From Sodalis praecaptivus (GTDB taxonomy: Bacteria > Pseudomonadota > Gammaproteobacteria > Enterobacterales > Enterobacteriaceae): 64,000 nt of DNA. Below the pieces are notes generated by a model. That model worked only from the letters and a program-made list of their open reading frames with translations. It did no database searches and was not told the DNA's origin. The position numbers and the translations under genes are program-made. The stretch's first letter is position 1; each line of letters opens with the position of its first letter. The DNA is taken from NCBI RefSeq assembly GCF_000517425.1, contig NZ_CP006569.1:2356001-2420000 (forward strand). The letters run 5' to 3'. Below are positions 49,592 to 59,567 of the stretch, one piece after another.

Positions 49592-52500
49592 GCCCCCGTG
49601 TCCTGGTGGGTGGATTTGACGGGGTGTTCCCCCTCGGGAATGCCAGGGAAAATCCGCCTGACGATGACAAAAAACAGCGGCACCAGGAATATCGCCAGCA
49701 GCGTGGCGGTAATGATGCCGCCAATAATACCGGTACCAATCGCGATACGGCTATTGGCCCCCGCCCCCGTCGACACCGCCAGCGGCAATACCCCGGCGGC
49801 AAACGCCAGCGACGTCATCAGAATCGGCCGCAGCCGCATGGCGGCCGCATGCACCGCCGCGGCTATCAGGGTCTGGCCCTGGCGATAGCGTTCCTCGGCG
49901 AATTCCACAATCAAGATGGCATTTTTCGACGAAAGCCCAATGATGGTTAACAATGCGACCTGGAAATAGACATCATTTTCCAAACCGCGCATTGTGATGG
50001 CCAGTAGCGACCCCACAACGCCAAGCGGGACTACCATCATGACCGAAAAGGGAACCGACCAGCTTTCATACAGCGCCGCCAGACACAAGAACACTACCAC
50101 CAGCGAAATGGCGTACAGCGACATCGCCTGATTGCCCGACAATCGTTCTTGATAAGATAACGCTGACCAGGCATGGGAGCTGCCCGCGGGTAATTGCCCC
50201 GCCAACGTCTCCATTTGGTTCATTGCGTTCCCCGAACTGCTGCCGGAAGCCGCCTCGCCCTGGATTTCATAGGACGCCAGCCCGTTGTAGCGGGACAAGG
50301 TATCCGCACCGTAGATCCAGTGAGAGGTGGCGAAGGACGAAAACGGTACCATGGTGTCATTACCGTCGCTGTCCGTGCCTTTCACGAACCAGCGATTAAT
50401 GTCCTCGGGTTTACTGCGAAAATCGGCGTCGCCTTGGATATACACTTTTTTTACCCGTCCGCGATCGGTAAAGTCGTTGACATAGGTTCCCCCCAGGGCG
50501 CTACCGAGCGTGTCGTTAATGTCGCTGACCGAGGTGCCGAGCGTCTCGGCTTTGTCATCATCGATATCGACCTGCAACTGCGGTAAATCCGGCAGCGTAT
50601 TGGCGCGCACGCTCGCGAGCGTGGCGTCCTTGGCCGCGTTGGCAATAAGCTGATCGCGCAGTTTCAGCAGTTGGCTGCGATCGGTACCGGGGCGGGCCTG
50701 AAGTTCAAAGGTGAACCCGTTGGATTGCCCCAGGCCGGAAATGGCGGGCGGCGTTAAGACATACACCTGCGCATCGCGCATGCCGGCAAAATGTTTCATC
50801 GCCCGCAGCGCAATAGCGTCCGCCTCGTTTTCGGTGCCTTTACGGTCGCTCCAGTTTTTCAGCGCGATAAATCCGACCCCGGCGTTTTGCCCGCTACCGG
50901 CGAAACTGAAACCGTTAACCAGCATGCCGACGTTGATATTGTCTTTTTCTTGGTTCAGAAAGTACTGCTGGATCTCACTGCGCACGTTGCGGGTGCGGCT
51001 CTCCGTGGCCCCCGGCGGCAGTTGGTACTGCACCATGATATAACCCTGATCTTCCGTCGGCAGGAAGCCGGTAGGCAAACGTACATACATCACGGCGCAG
51101 GCCAGCAGCAAAACCGCATAGAGCAACAAATAGCGCAGGGGACCGTGAATGACGCGGCCGACGCGATTCTCATAACGCGTTTGCAGCGCGTCATAGTGAC
51201 GGTTGAACCAGCCGAAAAAGCCTTTCTCGCTATGCTCATCGTCATGAGGTTGCAAAAAGCTGGCGCACAGCGCCGGCGTGAGGGTCAGCGCCACCACCAC
51301 CGACAGGATCATGGAAGAAACAATGGTAATGGAGAACTGACGGTAAATGACGCCGGTTGAACCGCTGAAAAACGACATGGGCAGGAACACCGCCGACAGT
51401 ACCAAGGCGATACCGATAAGCGCGCTGGTAATTTCCTTCATGGATTTCGCCGTCGCGTCCCGCGGCGACAGTTTTTCCTCGCGCATCACGCGTTCGACGT
51501 TTTCCACCACCACGATGGCGTCGTCCACCAATAGACCAATCGCCAGGACCATGCCGAACATGGTCAGCGTATTGATAGAATAGTCAAACAGCGACAGTAC
51601 GCCGAAGGTGCCCAATAACACTACCGGCACCGCGATGGCGGGGATCAAGGTCGTGCGCCAGTTTTGCAAAAACACGAACATGACCACCACCACCAGGAGA
51701 ATCGCCTCCCCCAATGTCTTCACCACTTCTTCGATGGAGACTTTGATGAACTCGGTGCTATCGAGCGGATAGGCCACGGTATAGCTCGCCGGCATACCGC
51801 TTTGCAGCTCGCTAATGGTGCTCTTCACTTTTTCCGCCGTGGACAGCGCATTGGCGCCCGGCGCCAGTTTAATGGCCATACCGGCGGCGGGATGACCGTT
51901 GGCCAGCACGTTGGTGCTGTAATCCTCATCGCCCATCTCCACCCGGGCCACATCGGCCAAACGCACGATGGAGCCTCCGCTGTTGGTTTTCAACACAATA
52001 TTGCGGAACTGCTCCGGGGTTTGCAGGCGTGAACGGGAACGTACCGTCGCCACCAGTTGCTGGTCTTTACCGGCGGGCTGGGCGCCGATTTGCCCGGAGG
52101 ATACTTGGGTATTTTGATTCTCCAGCGCCGTTTCCACATCGGACGGCATCAAGGAATAGGCCGCAAGCTTGGCCGGGTCAAGCCAGATGCGCATCGCATA
52201 TTCGGAGCCGAACACCTGCACATCCCCCACCCCCTGCACGCGCGCCAGGGTGTCTTGCATATTGCTTATCAGGTAATCGGCCACGTCCGACGAGGTGCTT
52301 TTGTCCGCCTTGTCATAAAGCGTCATGATAAGCAAAAAGTCGGACTGCGCTTTCGCCACCGTCACGCCCTGCGACGTGACGGAATCCGGCAGCCGGCTTT
52401 CCGCCTGCTGCACTTTATTTTGCACCTGGACCTGCGCGATATCCGGATCGGTCCCCTGCTGAAAGGTGACCGTAATTTTTGACTGACCGGTGGAGGCGGT

Positions 52501-52749
52501 GCTGGTTGACGAAAAATAAAGCAACCCATCCAGTCCGGTAAGCTGCTGTTCGATCACCTGCGTGACGCTGCTTTCGAGCGTTTCCGCCGAGGCGCCGGTG
52601 TAGGTAGCCTCAATGGTGATCTGCGGCGGCGCCACGTCGGGGTACTGGGCTACCGGCAGAGTGTTGATACTCAACACGCCAAACAGCACGATGATAATCG
52701 CTATCACCCAGGCAAAAACCGGGCGACGGATGAAAAAACCAGCCAGCAT
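49588..52749 (-). CDS. RND efflux pump, AcrB/HAE1 family
   Basis: Inner membrane proton-driven multidrug transporter, 1053 residues with 12 membrane segments and two large periplasmic loops. The N-terminus MLAGFFIRRPVFAWVIAI is typical of HAE1 pumps. The essential proton-relay pair is in GLLVDDAIVVVENVER (about residue 405), and the conserved Lys region is in GLSSKNAILIVEFAEE. The C-terminus ends GEHPVKSTHQDTG. It follows the adaptor gene by one base. Confidence 0.96.
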   Translation of the reverse strand: MLAGFFIRRPVFAWVIAIIIVLFGVLSINTLPVAQYPDVAPPQITIEATYTGASAETLESSVTQVIEQQLTGLDGLLYFSSTSTASTGQSKITVTFQQGTDPDIAQVQVQNKVQQAESRLPDSVTSQGVTVAKAQSDFLLIMTLYDKADKSTSSDVADYLISNMQDTLARVQGVGDVQVFGSEYAMRIWLDPAKLAAYSLMPSDVETALENQNTQVSSGQIGAQPAGKDQQLVATVRSRSRLQTPEQFRNIVLKTNSGGSIVRLADVARVEMGDEDYSTNVLANGHPAAGMAIKLAPGANALSTAEKVKSTISELQSGMPASYTVAYPLDSTEFIKVSIEEVVKTLGEAILLVVVVMFVFLQNWRTTLIPAIAVPVVLLGTFGVLSLFDYSINTLTMFGMVLAIGLLVDDAIVVVENVERVMREEKLSPRDATAKSMKEITSALIGIALVLSAVFLPMSFFSGSTGVIYRQFSITIVSSMILSVVVALTLTPALCASFLQPHDDEHSEKGFFGWFNRHYDALQTRYENRVGRVIHGPLRYLLLYAVLLLACAVMYVRLPTGFLPTEDQGYIMVQYQLPPGATESRTRNVRSEIQQYFLNQEKDNINVGMLVNGFSFAGSGQNAGVGFIALKNWSDRKGTENEADAIALRAMKHFAGMRDAQVYVLTPPAISGLGQSNGFTFELQARPGTDRSQLLKLRDQLIANAAKDATLASVRANTLPDLPQLQVDIDDDKAETLGTSVSDINDTLGSALGGTYVNDFTDRGRVKKVYIQGDADFRSKPEDINRWFVKGTDSDGNDTMVPFSSFATSHWIYGADTLSRYNGLASYEIQGEAASGSSSGNAMNQMETLAGQLPAGSSHAWSALSYQERLSGNQAMSLYAISLVVVFLCLAALYESWSVPFSVMMVVPLGVVGSLLAITMRGLENDVYFQVALLTIIGLSSKNAILIVEFAEERYRQGQTLIAAAVHAAAMRLRPILMTSLAFAAGVLPLAVSTGAGANSRIAIGTGIIGGIITATLLAIFLVPLFFVIVRRIFPGIPEGEHPVKSTHQDTGA

Positions 52750-52750
52750 G

Positions 52751-53908
52751 TTACTCTCCTCCGCTACCGTCGGTCGTTTGCGCGGCGTCGGATGGGGTAG
52801 TCGCTTCTACCGCCTTCACCGTCATTCCGGTTTGCACTTTGCTGGTCCCTTCCACGATCACCCTATCGCCCGCTTTCAATCCTTCGTTAACCAGCCAATC
52901 GCTGCCAATGACGCGATCGACGGTGACCTGGCGGCTTTCCACTTTGTTATCCTGCCCCACCACCAGCGCGGTGGCGTTGCCTTTCGCATCGCGGGTAATG
53001 CCCTGCTGGGGCGCCAGAATCGCATTAGCCTTCACGCCATTGCTTACGCTGGCGCGGACATACATTCCCGGCAACAGCTCGTGCTGCGGATTGGGTAAAA
53101 TGGCGCGCAGCGTGACGGTGCCCGTGCTTTCATCCACCGCCACCTCGGTCAGCTCAAGCTTGCCGGTGTGCGCGTAACGCGTGCCGTCCTCCAACGTGAC
53201 CGTCACCGGTACCGTGTCACCCTCCTGCTTTAGCGTCCCCTGTTGGCGACGCAGCTGCAGCAGCTGGCTGCTGGACTGCGTCAGGTCGACATAGATAGGA
53301 TCCAGCGCGCGGATGGTGGCCAGCGCGTCGGATTGATTGGCTTCGACCAGCGCGCCGGGGGTAACCGAAGAGATGCCGATACGGCCAGAGATGGGGGCCT
53401 TAATCACGGTGCGTTGCAGATCAATACGCGCGCTCTGTACCGCGGCGCGGTATTGGTCCACCGAGGCAACGTTTTGTTGCCAGGTGGCTACGGCCTCATC
53501 GGCATCCTGGCGGGAGACGCCGTTTTCCTTCACCAACGCCGTATAGCGCTGTGCCTTCAGTTTGCTGCTGTTAACCACCGCCACGGCATTTTTCAACTGC
53601 CCCACGGCCTCATCATAGGTGGCCTGATAGCTGGCTGGGTCGATTTGATACAGCGCCTGCCCTTCCTTGACTTCATCTCCTTCGGTAAAAAGCCGCTTCT
53701 GAATGATACCGTCCACCTGGGGGCGAACATCGGAAACCAACGACCCTTTTACGCGACCGGTTAAATCGCTGGTTAAGGTGACCGACTGGGGCTGTAACGT
53801 TTTCACCCCCACCTCGGTTGCCGCGCCAGCGGGATTCGTATCCGGCTGCCGATCGCAGGCCACGACGAGGAATATCAGTCCTACCGCCAAAAATCTTGAG
53901 AGAAACAT
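52751..53908 (-). CDS. Periplasmic adaptor (AcrA/MexA-type) of RND pump
   Basis: Membrane fusion protein of 385 residues. The signal peptide ends at the lipobox VVAC. The lipoyl halves, coiled-coil hairpin (KLKAQRYTALVKENGVSRQD) and beta-barrel domain (VKAPISGRIGISSVTPGALV) follow in order. I start at the ATG at 53908, with AGGA 9 bases upstream. A TTG at 53917 is possible but lies directly against the ribosome site. First gene of the mfp-rnd-omf operon; a palindromic operator lies 15 bases upstream. Confidence 0.92.
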   Translation of the reverse strand: MFLSRFLAVGLIFLVVACDRQPDTNPAGAATEVGVKTLQPQSVTLTSDLTGRVKGSLVSDVRPQVDGIIQKRLFTEGDEVKEGQALYQIDPASYQATYDEAVGQLKNAVAVVNSSKLKAQRYTALVKENGVSRQDADEAVATWQQNVASVDQYRAAVQSARIDLQRTVIKAPISGRIGISSVTPGALVEANQSDALATIRALDPIYVDLTQSSSQLLQLRRQQGTLKQEGDTVPVTVTLEDGTRYAHTGKLELTEVAVDESTGTVTLRAILPNPQHELLPGMYVRASVSNGVKANAILAPQQGITRDAKGNATALVVGQDNKVESRQVTVDRVIGSDWLVNEGLKAGDRVIVEGTSKVQTGMTVKAVEATTPSDAAQTTDGSGGE

Positions 53909-53920
53909 CACGCCCAATCC

Positions 53921-53946
53921 TATAATGAATATTCATTCTCATTATA
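53921..53946. promoter_or_regulatory. Palindromic operator before the RND operon
   Basis: AATGAATATTCATT (53924-53937) is a perfect 14-base inverted repeat. The surrounding TATAATGAATATTCATTCTC also contains TATAAT-like -10 elements on the plus and minus sense. Such palindromes are typical TetR-family sites. It lies 15-30 bases before the adaptor gene start. Confidence 0.65.
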
Positions 53947-54507
53947 CCCGCAGACGCCAGAGGGCCGATGGCCTACTTTGGTAAAAAAAACGAAAATACA
54001 TGTTACCTAAATAGGTTTTTATCACGCCATGCGGTCTGTGACGCGGGCGTGCCGGGCAACGCGCGCGCGTCGCCCTCGACAGCAGGCAGTCATAACCGAC
54101 AGCACCAGGTCAGGGAAAGGGAAAGTGACTGCGGGGCAGCCAATTTGAAGATTTCCCTAGGCTTGAGTGAGGCAACAGGGGCGAAAACATTCACCGAAGA
54201 TGCGCGACGCGGCAAACAGTTTGGGGGCCATTGCGTTAGCGGTGGCAAGCGCCTAGAGGACCATCGTGCAGCGGCGGCAAACCTTTGAGGGCCATCGCGC
54301 TAGCGGTGGCAAACGCCATAAAGGAGTAATTTCGGCGAACGCCTTAAGGGAAAATAGGGTCGCGTCGACTGACGCTGGAAAGCCGTTATAGCAGAACTGG
54401 GATTCGCGCCGCCCTGCCGGCAGCGGGCCACAGCCGGTCGCCGGGCTGCGCCCGCCGGCCCATCAGAGCCGGCGGTGGCCCGGCGCCCAAGCGGACGCTA
54501 GGAACGC
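53947..54507. other. Intergenic gap before osmE, with short tandem repeats
   Basis: About 560 bases without a gene. It contains diverged tandem repeats (54196-54322, separate entry) and a GC-rich stretch (54410-54490). Confidence 0.5.
54196..54322. repeat. Diverged ~31-34-bp tandem repeat
   Basis: Four adjacent diverged units of about 31-34 bases, each with the pattern GCCATnGCG..AGCGGTGGCAAACG. Boundaries are approximately 54196, 54226, 54258 and 54289. The second and fourth are the most alike (GCGGTGGCAAnCGCC shared). No known function. Confidence 0.65.
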
Positions 54508-54846
54508 TTATTGGCCCTGCTGAGGATTGGTGTCGTATTCTTGGCAGCTCTGGAACCCTTTGTTCAATACCTTGCCGGTTTCGTCGTAGCTGACGAAATA
54601 ATTAATCGGTTTACCGTCACGGTTACCCAGGACATAGGAATCACACGTGCCGCGCGCATTAATCATGGTCGAGGAGGTCGCCGGCACGCCGCCGATAGCG
54701 CGCGCCTGCTCTTTGGTCATGCCTTTTTTCACATCGCTTACGACGGGTTTGTTCAAATAACTGTCGGCACGATCATAGGCGGTACAGCCAGAAAGGAAAG
54801 AAATCGCCGCGGCGGCGGAAATAGCCAGAACCATTTTATTATTCAT
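54508..54846 (-). CDS. osmE: OsmE, osmotically inducible lipoprotein
   Basis: A 112-residue outer membrane lipoprotein of the SmpA/OmlA family. The signal peptide ends at LSGC, and TAYDRADSYLNKPVV follows. Conserved features are VSDVKKGMTKEQA, INARGTCDSYVLGNRDGKP and the C-terminal CQEYDTNPQ. I start at the ATG at 54846, matching E. coli; the frame extends 17 codons further. In E. coli it is RpoS- and osmolarity-controlled. Divergent from nadE. Confidence 0.95.
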   Translation of the reverse strand: MNNKMVLAISAAAAISFLSGCTAYDRADSYLNKPVVSDVKKGMTKEQARAIGGVPATSSTMINARGTCDSYVLGNRDGKPINYFVSYDETGKVLNKGFQSCQEYDTNPQQGQ

Positions 54847-55080
54847 CGAGGTCACCTCATTCATTGTGTGTATCAATAAGCCTAGATGCCAAAACACATT
54901 TTTTCAAATAGGCCGTTCATTTTGGTGCTTATTTTTGTTCCAGGCCGGCCGCCGAAATCGATATTGGCATCGCCGGCGGGTAACGCTTTCTCTTCTAAGC
55001 GTTAGGCTTTACACTTTTGTGATTACCCTCATCATGACGTTTGCGATACCCGCAGCTTGACGTTTCAGGAGACAAAGCGA

Positions 55081-55905
55081 ATGGCACTACAGCAAGAAAT
55101 CATAGCGGCGCTGGGCGTAAAACCCACGATTGACCCGGCGGCCGAATTTCGGGTGAGCGTGGATTTTCTCAAAGCCTACCTGAAAAAGTATACTTTCGTG
55201 CGCACGCTGGTGCTTGGCATCAGCGGCGGCCAGGATTCCACCCTGACGGGCAAAGTGTGCCAGCAGGCCATCAGCGAGCTCCGTCAGGAAACCGGCGTGG
55301 CCGACTACCGCTTTATCGCCGTGCGCTTGCCCCACGGCGAGCAGAAAGATGAAGCGGACTGCCGGGATGCAATCGCCTTCATCCAGCCTGACCAGGTGAT
55401 CACCGTCAATATTAAAAGCGCGATTCAGGCCAGCGAGGCGACCTTGCGCGAGGCGGGCATCGCGTTAAGCGATTACGTTAAAGGCAATGAAAAGGCGCGC
55501 GAACGCATGAAAGCCCAGTACAGCATCGCCGGCATGACTTCGGGATTGGTGGTGGGTACCGATCACGCTGCGGAAGCGGTAACCGGTTTCTTCACCAAGT
55601 ACGGCGACGGCGGTACCGATATCAACCCCCTCTTCCGCCTGAATAAACGCCAGGGCCGCGCCATATTGCAGCACCTCGGCTGCCCCGAGCATCTCTATCT
55701 CAAAGCGCCGACCGCCGACCTAGAAGAAGATCGCCCCGCGTTACCTGACGAAACCGCGCTCGGGGTCACTTACGAAATGGTCGATGATTACTTGGAAGGC
55801 AAAACCATCGATGCCGCCGCGGCGCGCGTGATTGAAAACTGGTATCAACGCACCGAGCATAAACGCCATCCGCCGGTGACGGTGTTTGACGACTTTTGGC
55901 AATAA
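55081..55905 (+). CDS. nadE: NAD synthetase, ammonia-dependent
   Basis: NadE amidates deamido-NAD to NAD with ATP and ammonia. It has 274 residues (275 in E. coli). The P-loop-type motif [17 protein letters not shown] is at about residue 44; IVGTDHA-like [20 protein letters not shown] and the C-terminal [15 protein letters not shown] are conserved. The ATG at 55081 has the ribosome site CAGGAG at good spacing. The osmE-nadE divergent pair is as in E. coli. Confidence 0.96.
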   Translation: MALQQEIIAALGVKPTIDPAAEFRVSVDFLKAYLKKYTFVRTLVLGISGGQDSTLTGKVCQQAISELRQETGVADYRFIAVRLPHGEQKDEADCRDAIAFIQPDQVITVNIKSAIQASEATLREAGIALSDYVKGNEKARERMKAQYSIAGMTSGLVVGTDHAAEAVTGFFTKYGDGGTDINPLFRLNKRQGRAILQHLGCPEHLYLKAPTADLEEDRPALPDETALGVTYEMVDDYLEGKTIDAAAARVIENWYQRTEHKRHPPVTVFDDFWQ

Positions 55906-56123
55906 TCCCCCCGCCGGCCGCGGTCAGCCGCGCGCCGGCACGTCCGCATAACGTTTAGGCCCGCGCGGTTGCCCCCTTTTCCCACCACCGGCGGATAATG
56001 TAGCGTGACGCATTGGCGAAACGCTGGCTTCGCGCCGCCTGGATATCACTCCCGTGTGGCCGCCGCCGGCGGGTGAAGTGGAGGCGGCGCCATCGCCCCT
56101 TGGCCGCCCGCGCAGCGTCGGCT

Positions 56124-57017
56124 TTACGCCGCCTGCGCGTCGACCCACTGTTCCAGCCGTCGGCGGATAATGCTGCGCATCAGCAGCACCGCCGGATCGG
56201 CGGCGTGAGACGCGGTCATCAGCAGTTGCACCTCAAACGGCAGCGCCCCCTGGATTTTCACGACCTGTAACTGTTGGGCATAACGTCTGGCGGTGAAAGT
56301 GTCGACGATCCCCACGCCACCGCCGGCCAGCACCATATCGGCAATAACGGAATAGGTCTTGATCTGCAACGTGCCGCAAGAACGCAGCCCCTGGGCGCGC
56401 AACGTCTGGTGCAGTACCCGCCCCAGCGGATCCTGCGGCTGCATCATCAGCAGATGATGCTCACATAGCCAGGCCAGGCTGACCGGCGCCGCGACCGTCA
56501 CAGACGGCGGGACGAGCGCCACCATATCGGCCTGATAAAGCACTTCCGCCGTCAACCGCGGCGCTAGGGATTGACCAAAGGTCAACGCCAGATCCAGCCG
56601 GTCAGCCAACAGATCCTGGCAAAGCGTGTCATGATGACCGGTCACCAGTTCGACATCCGCCGGCAGCGGCTCCGCCTGTCGGCGGTAGTCCAACAGCACC
56701 TGCGCCATTAAAGATTGGCCAATCGCATGAGCGGCGCCAATGCGTAACTGCTCAGGGGCGCGTAAACGTTGGGCGAGCTGGTCGATTCGTTGTAACTGGA
56801 GATAAAGCTGGTCGATTTCCGGCATCATCCGTTGTGCCCGCGACGTCGGCTGTAGCCCGGAGGGCCGGCGATCGAATAAGGCAAATCCCAGCTGCTGTTC
56901 GGCATGGGCCAGCACGCGGCTGATATTGGGTTGCGAGACATTAAGCCGGCGCGCCGCGCCGCTGATACTGCCGGACGCCATAATGGCATGAATGATTTCG
57001 ATATGACGTAAACGCAT
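56124..57017 (-). CDS. LysR-family transcriptional regulator
   Basis: A 297-residue LysR regulator. The helix-turn-helix is near residues 20-40 (ASGSISGAARRLNVSQPNIS), followed by the linker FALFDRRPSGLQPT, which resembles the NocR/OccR and LysR group. The C-terminal two-lobe effector domain follows. The ligand and targets are unknown; no divergent partner gene is next to it (spy lies downstream on the same strand). Its place corresponds to that of cho/ves in E. coli. Confidence 0.9.
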   Translation of the reverse strand: MRLRHIEIIHAIMASGSISGAARRLNVSQPNISRVLAHAEQQLGFALFDRRPSGLQPTSRAQRMMPEIDQLYLQLQRIDQLAQRLRAPEQLRIGAAHAIGQSLMAQVLLDYRRQAEPLPADVELVTGHHDTLCQDLLADRLDLALTFGQSLAPRLTAEVLYQADMVALVPPSVTVAAPVSLAWLCEHHLLMMQPQDPLGRVLHQTLRAQGLRSCGTLQIKTYSVIADMVLAGGGVGIVDTFTARRYAQQLQVVKIQGALPFEVQLLMTASHAADPAVLLMRSIIRRRLEQWVDAQAA

Positions 57018-57165
57018 GATGGGCGCTCCGGGCCGACGGCCTCAGAGGCTGGTCGGTATCGACGATATAGCCCGCATAGTAAGAGAATTTGCGGCGGTTG
57101 AACAGCGCGCCCGCACTCATGCCGCTTGAGATAACGCCCGATAGACCCGACCGGCTGTCCACAGG

Positions 57166-57194
57166 CAAAAAAAATCGCAGCCGTAGGCTGCGAT
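57166..57194 (-). terminator. spy terminator
   Basis: A 9-bp perfect stem (ATCGCAGCC / GGCTGCGAT) with a 3-base loop and eight Ts on the minus strand, 25 bases after the spy stop. Confidence 0.93.
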
Positions 57195-57218
57195 GGAATA
57201 AAGGCGTGTTAACGGAAT

Positions 57219-57686
57219 TTAGTTATTTCCCTGTTCCGCCATTTTAGCCTGACGCGCTTCAAATTTCTTATTGAATTCCTGCTTCTGCGCCGGGGTCAGG
57301 ACATTATACATTTTATTCTGCATTTCGAGACGAGCCAGCATTCTTTCATTTTGCGCTTGTGACATGCTGGTGACCAGCGCCTGCGCTTTGCTGCTGTCAA
57401 AATTATCGGCGGCAATGACATCATGGAGCTGTTTATGCTCGTCAGCCGACGGCTTCTTCATATTTTTCATCGAATCGCGTGCAATATCGCGCATCTGCTC
57501 ACGCTGGGCGGTGGTCAAATTCAAATCCTTGAACATCTGCTCCATCATGGGGCCGTGCTTCGGATGATGATGCATTTTCGCGCTCTCCGGCGCGGCCGGC
57601 GCCGCGGCGGTATCGGCGGCGGAAGCCAGCTGGACGGTACCTAACATCAATGATGTGGCCAGAGCGAAAGCGGTTGATTTACGCAT
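57219..57686 (-). CDS. spy: Spy, periplasmic chaperone
   Basis: A 155-residue periplasmic protein. The signal peptide is cleaved near LASAA-DTAAA. The CpxP/Spy fold is shown by two LTxxQ motifs (NLTTAQREQMRDIA and VLTPAQKQEFNKKF). In E. coli it is an ATP-independent chaperone induced by Cpx and Bae. Very similar to E. coli Spy over its length. Confidence 0.94.
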   Translation of the reverse strand: MRKSTAFALATSLMLGTVQLASAADTAAAPAAPESAKMHHHPKHGPMMEQMFKDLNLTTAQREQMRDIARDSMKNMKKPSADEHKQLHDVIAADNFDSSKAQALVTSMSQAQNERMLARLEMQNKMYNVLTPAQKQEFNKKFEARQAKMAEQGNN

Positions 57687-58106
57687 GATATTTCCTCATT
57701 ATTTTTACCTGTATGCCGCGGCGCGAAATAAACACCGAAGCGTGCATTACAAGAATAACTTTACGCGAGTTAACTTCAAGTAGTGCGAGCCTGAGTAAAT
57801 ATGTTAAAGCCTATCACTCAATTTCTGCGCAATAATGAAGAAAAAAAGGAGAATAAGGAGGGAAACCGTAGTGAAATTTAATGAAGCGCTTCGCATTGTG
57901 CCTTGGGTCAAAATTGCGCCCTGGGTTAAAATAGCGCGATTCCCCTCGCCTCGCCAACACTATTCGCGGCCCCTACCGTTTCGCTTATCGTATTTTGCCG
58001 CACGCTGAGAGAATATTATAGGGCAATAACCCTTTTCTCCCTGGCCGAGTTTTTTTTTCTCGGCCGAGGGAAACGCGACAATGTCGCCCGCACGCCGCCC
58101 ATCGGC
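57687..58106. other. Intergenic gap at a synteny break
   Basis: About 420 bases with no gene. The spy promoter should lie in the first 150 bases. A stretch at 57903-57931 contains a short direct repeat (TGGGTCAAAATTGCGCCCTGGGTTAAAATAGCG pattern, in two half-copies). Gene order resembling E. coli ends on the left and resumes from a different E. coli locus on the right. Confidence 0.55.
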
Positions 58107-59567
58107 TTAAGCCCCGTCGCGGGTTGTAAACGTCAGCGGCTCTTCGCCGTCAGCGGCCGCCTGCAACGGTGCGTTAAGTTTTAACACAATCCAATTGGAG
58201 GTCACGCGCTGCTGCTTTTCATCCTCCACCGTTACCGATAGGCGATATTGATTACGGGCGCCCGGGGCATCATCCCAGGGCGGCAGGATGATGGACCAGC
58301 CATCGGGCTGGCCGCTGTCGGCCGGCGGAGTCAGGCTTAGCGCCTGGGTATCGCCCTGCCAGCTCACTGCGGTCAGGGGATAGCGCGCCGACACCTGCAC
58401 TTTGAGCGCCAGCGAGGTGCCCGGCTGTAGCGACCAGGGCGGCGTCGCCAGGAACACCGACAGGCTTTTGCGCTGTTTAAACGCCAGAACCGGCACGGCA
58501 TTGCGCTGCACCTGATCATAGCGGCTGCCGCGCAGCGAGTGCGCCTCGGCCACGTAATCCGCCGACAACTGCCTGTATATCGGCACGCCCAGGCGATAAT
58601 TGAGGGTGAGCTGATACTGCTCAGCGCTTTCGCCGCCGTCCCCCAGCTTATGGCTAGCGGACAACGTCATGAGCGGCACGGGGGTATAGCTGACGCCGAG
58701 CTCGACCGCCGCCGGATTGGCGCGATAATTACCGCTATCGAAAACATCCACCCGTTGCCCAAAGTACTGTTCATATTTAACCGAGGCGCCCAGCTGGCGA
58801 TAAAACGGGAGATAACCCTGGGTAGTAATATCGTAGCCGCTGGCCATGCGCACCCGTTGGTCATCATCATCATTAAGGGCGTGCATGGCCGACAGCGGGT
58901 AATAGTAGTTGGACGAGAGCGACAGGTAATCGCTGCGCGCTTCAGCGCCAACGCTGCCCCGGCGCAAGCTGTTATGTTGCAGGTATTGATCGTAAAACAC
59001 GTTCAAGCCCAGCAACCATCGGCCGGCGTTCCAGCGCTGGCCCAGGCCCATGTTACCGACGATGTCGTCATCCACGCCCTGTAGGCCCAGTTGGCCATAG
59101 GTCAGACCGCGCGTCTTTTGATCGTCCAGCGGCAACAGCATCTGGCCGGAACTGCCGCTAAAGCGGCCGCTTTCGTCGACATTGAGCTGCACTTGGGTAT
59201 AGCCGAGGGGAGATAACATCGCTTCGCTTTTTTGCTGCAGCCGGTTAAGGACGCGATCTTTCGCCTCCCCCAGCAGATAGCTGCGCCAGGTTTGATCGTT
59301 ATTTTCATCCTGGTTGACTTCCGCCATTTGTCTGGCGATCGTCGCCAACTTCTTTTCCGAACCGCTTTCGTTTACACTTGCGCTCCCGAGGCTGGGCAAC
59401 GATTGTTGTTGGCTTAGCAGGGCATTGTCATTGTCCTGCGGGGTGACCCGCGCCACGGCGGGGAACGGACAGAAGAAAGGGCCAGCGGTAGCGGCGCCTA
59501 AGATAAATCCCATAATGACGTAGGACATGACGGCGCAAAGCCGCCGATTTGGTATAAAGACGTTCAT
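58107..59567 (-). CDS. ychO: YchO, inverse autotransporter/invasin-like protein
   Basis: A 486-residue outer membrane protein of the intimin/invasin family. An N-terminal signal is followed by the family barrel with motifs LLPLDDQKTRGLTYGQLGLQ, YDQYLQHNSLRRGSVGAEAR, and ANPAAVELGVSYTPVPLM. A short C-terminal Ig-like region follows; no long adhesive repeats. E. coli YchO (464 residues) lies in the same neighbourhood (chaC-ychN-ychO), which fixes the identity. I start at the ATG at 59567, with AGAGAGG upstream. Confidence 0.88.
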   Translation of the reverse strand: MNVFIPNRRLCAVMSYVIMGFILGAATAGPFFCPFPAVARVTPQDNDNALLSQQQSLPSLGSASVNESGSEKKLATIARQMAEVNQDENNDQTWRSYLLGEAKDRVLNRLQQKSEAMLSPLGYTQVQLNVDESGRFSGSSGQMLLPLDDQKTRGLTYGQLGLQGVDDDIVGNMGLGQRWNAGRWLLGLNVFYDQYLQHNSLRRGSVGAEARSDYLSLSSNYYYPLSAMHALNDDDDQRVRMASGYDITTQGYLPFYRQLGASVKYEQYFGQRVDVFDSGNYRANPAAVELGVSYTPVPLMTLSASHKLGDGGESAEQYQLTLNYRLGVPIYRQLSADYVAEAHSLRGSRYDQVQRNAVPVLAFKQRKSLSVFLATPPWSLQPGTSLALKVQVSARYPLTAVSWQGDTQALSLTPPADSGQPDGWSIILPPWDDAPGARNQYRLSVTVEDEKQQRVTSNWIVLKLNAPLQAAADGEEPLTFTTRDGA

